64,000 nucleotides of DNA from JBBQYA01 sp031412335 (lineage in GTDB: Bacteria > Bacteroidota > Bacteroidia > Sphingobacteriales > Sphingobacteriaceae). This document shows positions 61,271 to 64,000 of the stretch, one piece after another (the stretch's first letter is position 1; the number at the start of each line of letters is the position of its first letter). The stretch covers positions 109,448-173,447 of the forward strand of contig JANOCT010000012.1 of assembly GCA_031412335.1 (NCBI GenBank). Direction: 5' to 3'. The notes beneath the pieces were generated by a model that saw only the letters and a list, made by a program, of their open reading frames with translations, was not told the origin of the DNA and made no database searches. A program made the translations under genes and the position numbers.

Positions 61271-62890
61271 ATGTTACTAATCTTTACTTTTTTATTTAAT
61301 CTATTTATTGGAAATGAAAAAATAAAAGCAGATGCCATTTTTTTTAACGGAAGAATTTATACTGTAAATGCTGCAATGGAAGTTGCAGATGCCTTTGTTT
61401 TAAAGGATGGTAAATTTCTAGAAGTTGGAAAAGGAAGCTATATTAAAAATAAATATATAGCACCAAAACAAATTGATTTAAATAAATCGGCTATTTATCC
61501 AGGTTTAATTGATGCGCATTGTCATTTTTATTATTATGGAAAAGATTCAAAGAATGTAAATCTGGCTGGGTGTAAGTCATATGAAGAAGTATTGGAACGA
61601 GTTAAGAAACATCGTCAAAATTATAAAACAGCCTGGCTTACAGGCAGAGGATGGGATCAAAATCTTTGGGCTGAAAGAGAATTTCCTGATTTAAATGAAT
61701 TAGATAAGCTTTTTCCAGATGTACCAGTTTTGCTTGGAAGAATAGATGGACATGCTGCATTGGCAAACTCCGCAGCTTTAAAGCTGGCAAATTTTACAAT
61801 AGCAACAGAAATAGAAGGTGGATTAATTGAGAAAAATAATGAAAAACTTACTGGAATAGTATTAGACAGAGCATATGATTCATTATTAACAATAATTCCA
61901 GAAGACACTAAAGAGCAACAAATTGCTTCACTTTTGTTAGCCCAGAAAAATGTTTTTGAAGTTGGTCTTACTACAGTTGATGATGCTGGATTAACTTGGG
62001 ATATTATTCAATTAATTGATTCATTGCAAAAAGCAAATGAATTAAAAATACGAGTTTACGTAATGGCAGATTCTGAGCCAAAAAGTTTGAAAAAGGTATT
62101 GGAACGAGGAATTTACAAAACTCAAAAATTGAATGTACGTTCAGTAAAAGTTTATGGGGATGGTGCTTTGGGTTCTCGAGGAGCATGTTTATTAAAACCT
62201 TATTCAGATAAAAACGAGTCAGGATTTTTATTACACGACGTTTCTTATTTTAATGAAGTTGCCAAATCAGTTTATGAAAAAGGATTTCAAATGAATACTC
62301 ATTGCATTGGAGATTCTGCCGTTCGTTTATTAACAAACATCTACGGAGTTTATTTGAAAGGTAAAAATGATTTACGCTGGAGAATAGAACATGCTCAAGT
62401 GGTAAATAAAATGGACATTAATAAGTTCGAAACGTTTTCTATTATCCCATCTGTGCAACCAACCCATGCTACTTCAGATATGGAATGGGCAGATGAACGA
62501 TTAGGCACCGACCGAATTAAAACTGCTTATGCCTATAAAGATCTATTAGATAAACGAGGTTTGATAGCTGCTGGAAGTGATTTCCCATTTGAAAACATTA
62601 ATCCACTCTATGGATTTTTTTCAGCAATTGCTCGTACTAATCAATTTATGAAACCTGTGAAAGGATTTCAACCTGAAAACAAACTCAGTAGAATTGAAGC
62701 ATTAAAAGCTATGACCATTTGGGCTGCCTATTCTAATTTTGAAGATCAGGAAAAAGGCAGCATTGAAAAAGGTAAAATGGCAGATTTTGTAATTCTTGAA
62801 AAAGATATTATGAAAATACCTCTGAATCAAATTCGAGATACAAAAGTAGTTTCTACTTGGGTAGGAGGGGAAATGGTGTTTGAGAAGTGA
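61271..62890 (+). CDS. Amidohydrolase family protein (YtcJ/NfdA-like)
   Basis: 539 residues. The metal-binding motifs are GLIDAHCHFY, the likely carboxylated-lysine region VRSVKVYGDGALGSRGA, NTHCIGDSAV, IEHAQVV and AAGSDFPFENINP, fitting the amidohydrolase_3/YtcJ group. A short hydrophobic start (LLIFTFLFNLFIG) may be an uncleaved signal, so the location is unsure. The substrate is unknown. It is a single gene between two terminator-like regions. Confidence 0.88.
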   Translation: MLLIFTFLFNLFIGNEKIKADAIFFNGRIYTVNAAMEVADAFVLKDGKFLEVGKGSYIKNKYIAPKQIDLNKSAIYPGLIDAHCHFYYYGKDSKNVNLAGCKSYEEVLERVKKHRQNYKTAWLTGRGWDQNLWAEREFPDLNELDKLFPDVPVLLGRIDGHAALANSAALKLANFTIATEIEGGLIEKNNEKLTGIVLDRAYDSLLTIIPEDTKEQQIASLLLAQKNVFEVGLTTVDDAGLTWDIIQLIDSLQKANELKIRVYVMADSEPKSLKKVLERGIYKTQKLNVRSVKVYGDGALGSRGACLLKPYSDKNESGFLLHDVSYFNEVAKSVYEKGFQMNTHCIGDSAVRLLTNIYGVYLKGKNDLRWRIEHAQVVNKMDINKFETFSIIPSVQPTHATSDMEWADERLGTDRIKTAYAYKDLLDKRGLIAAGSDFPFENINPLYGFFSAIARTNQFMKPVKGFQPENKLSRIEALKAMTIWAAYSNFEDQEKGSIEKGKMADFVILEKDIMKIPLNQIRDTKVVSTWVGGEMVFEK

Positions 62891-63019
62891 TTTTGTTATT
62901 GGTTATTTTTTTTCAATTATTACTTCTTCACTCTTTGATTTATATATAAAATAAAAATTATGGAATCATTAGTAGAAACTAATATTTTCCTGACTTCGCA
63001 AGAGTAAAACAATGTTAAA

Positions 63020-63460
63020 TTATGGAATATATACGAAGCTTTCAGTAGTTTGAAGTACGTTTTGCGATGATGATGATACCAGTTTTATCTTCATGTTTAC
63101 AGTAGTTCCTTGAATTTGGGATCTTCCATAATGAACAACTTGATTTCCGTTTCTAACTACATAAAAAGACTTTACATCGTTAATCCAGACTTCAATTTTT
63201 GTATTTTCTTTTGGTTTACCTGGATTTCCATTTTCAAAAAAACGTTCATTAGCTTTAATTGTCTGTATAATATGAATTGAACTTATTTCATTGTTTGTGC
63301 TTTTTTCATAAAATAACTCAGTGCTTAAAACTTTTATAGCAGGACCTTCCGGATTTTCCGAATCCAATATATTTGTATTTAGTTTTTTCGGAAGTTCATC
63401 TCTACATGCAATCAGCATTGATAAAAACATTCCCAAAATTAATAATTGTTTATTTTTCAT
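63020..63460 (-). CDS. Small lipoprotein of unknown function
   Basis: 146 residues. A signal with lipobox SMLIAC (Cys19) leads to a short beta-rich domain (EISSIHIIQTIKANERFF, KIEVWINDVKSFYVVRNG, VNMKIKLVSSSS). I do not recognise it. It begins immediately after the stop of the partial gene at 63461, so the two are expressed together. Confidence 0.7.
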   Translation of the reverse strand: MKNKQLLILGMFLSMLIACRDELPKKLNTNILDSENPEGPAIKVLSTELFYEKSTNNEISSIHIIQTIKANERFFENGNPGKPKENTKIEVWINDVKSFYVVRNGNQVVHYGRSQIQGTTVNMKIKLVSSSSQNVLQTTESFVYIP

Positions 63461-64000
63461 TTAAAAAGTATATGCTAGAGAAAAAGAATTTAATGAATTA
63501 AGATTAAGATCAAGGCTTGATATGAAGGTTTTCCCGTATTTTTTTCCGTATTTTTTTTTAATAATATAAATTGAAGCAATAGACCCAATTGTTCCTCCAA
63601 TTGCAATATATTTAAGTGTTTGGAATTGATTAAATCTAGTTCTGTTAATTTTATAATCTGATTTAAATTTGTTTATATCAAATTGACTTTGGGCAATTTC
63701 ATAATTACTCTTATTATCTTTTGCTTTATTATAAAACCTATCTGCAAAATAATATGAAAGTGCCGTTAATGCTATTGATGTTGATAGGATTGAAGAGTAT
63801 TTTATTATACCTGCTCTGTAGTTTTTATAATCCTCATTATATTTCATTCTCTGCTTTAAACGAGTTAATGAATCTTTGTAAATTCTAAAAGTAGTATCAA
63901 GGGGTATCACTTTAATTCCTGAAAAGTTAATTTTGTGCAAACCAGTATCTAAAGTTAAAATCGTATTTTGTTTAATTATTTTTCCAGAATCAATCTTTAT
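63461..64000 (-). CDS. Partial membrane protein with PEGA-like segment (N-terminus outside window)
   Basis: The frame is open to the right edge of the window; a TTG at 63940 exists but 20 further codons upstream read through without a stop, so the start lies beyond 64000. The visible part begins with a PEGA-like stretch (TLDTGLHKINFSGIKVIPLD), as in proteins that present surface beta-domains. A charged helical stretch and two hydrophobic segments (about YSSILSTSIALTALSYYFA and YIAIGGTIGSIASIYII) follow, then a Lys/Tyr-rich tail. The role is unknown. It is followed at once by a lipoprotein gene. Confidence 0.65.
   Translation of the reverse strand: MKIDSGKIIKQNTILTLDTGLHKINFSGIKVIPLDTTFRIYKDSLTRLKQRMKYNEDYKNYRAGIIKYSSILSTSIALTALSYYFADRFYNKAKDNKSNYEIAQSQFDINKFKSDYKINRTRFNQFQTLKYIAIGGTIGSIASIYIIKKKYGKKYGKTFISSLDLNLNSLNSFSLAYTF

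Overview
The window is a low-GC, gene-dense chromosomal segment from a member of the Bacteroidota. I place it there from several signs seen together. Promoters fit the TTG / TAnnTTTG pattern and most genes lack a Shine-Dalgarno site. SecD and SecF are one protein. There is a PUR/DUF3276 protein, a roughly 316-residue NusB, a T9SS C-terminal sorting domain, and DUF5686, DUF4783, DUF5522 and TIGR02757 proteins. I cannot name genus or species. No tRNA, rRNA, CRISPR array, insertion sequence or prophage was found; this looks like core chromosome with lineage-specific small genes.

Layout. 1-0.7 kb: partial diacylglycerol-kinase-like gene (-). 0.76-5.5 kb (-): a respiratory cassette read as Rrf2 iron-sulfur-type regulator, cbb3-type CcoN with a long N-terminal extension, CcoO fused to a cytochrome c, a small CxxC membrane protein, a tail-anchored beta-domain protein and a group III truncated hemoglobin. 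5.76-8.3 kb (-): mlaE-mlaF-mlaD lipid transport. 8.5-10.7 kb (-): PUR protein and an ABC exporter. 10.9-17 kb (+): leucine dehydrogenase, nusB, DUF1573 lipoprotein, yajC, YbbR protein, coaE, MBL-fold nuclease-like protein, a 58-residue DUF5522 gene, and a MarR regulator. 17.1-19.1 kb (-): methyltransferase, PAP2 phosphatase and ZIP transporter with 4-nt overlaps. 19.2-21.8 kb (+): glmM and a cysteine desulfurase.

21.8-24.6 kb (-): accD, archaeal-type class I aldolase, PPK2. 24.7-27.7 kb (+): GNAT and a DUF5686 outer-membrane protein. 27.7-34.6 kb (-): HMG-CoA lyase, NDH-2, secDF, udk, LysM/RlpA-like protein. 34.8-38.4 kb (+): NfeD protease, MBL-rhodanese protein, a structured intergenic RNA-like element, Dps. 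38.4-41.9 kb (-): rhodanese, FadL-like outer-membrane protein, low-complexity Gly/Tyr/Asn lipoprotein. 42-47.2 kb: proS plus an unknown gene (+), a lipoprotein (-), a trans-sulfuration enzyme and a TIGR02757 protein lacking a normal start codon (+). 47.2-49.7 kb (-): PPOX-fold protein and UbiD decarboxylase. 49.9-53.8 kb (+): small secreted repeat protein, M20 dipeptidase, SPATA20/DUF255 protein. 53.8-55.9 kb (-): lipoprotein and gpmI. 56-62.9 kb (+): DUF4783, nadC, plsY, M48 lipoprotein protease, secreted T9SS M43 protease, amidohydrolase. 63-64 kb (-): small lipoprotein and a partial PEGA-like membrane protein.

Functionally the genes describe an aerobic or microaerobic heterotroph with a branched, high-affinity respiratory chain (NDH-2, cbb3), leucine catabolism, envelope lipid transport and gliding-phylum-type secretion. 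The most unusual items are the expanded cbb3-hemoglobin cassette, the structured intergenic element near 37.6 kb, and the TIGR02757 gene with no ATG, GTG or TTG start.
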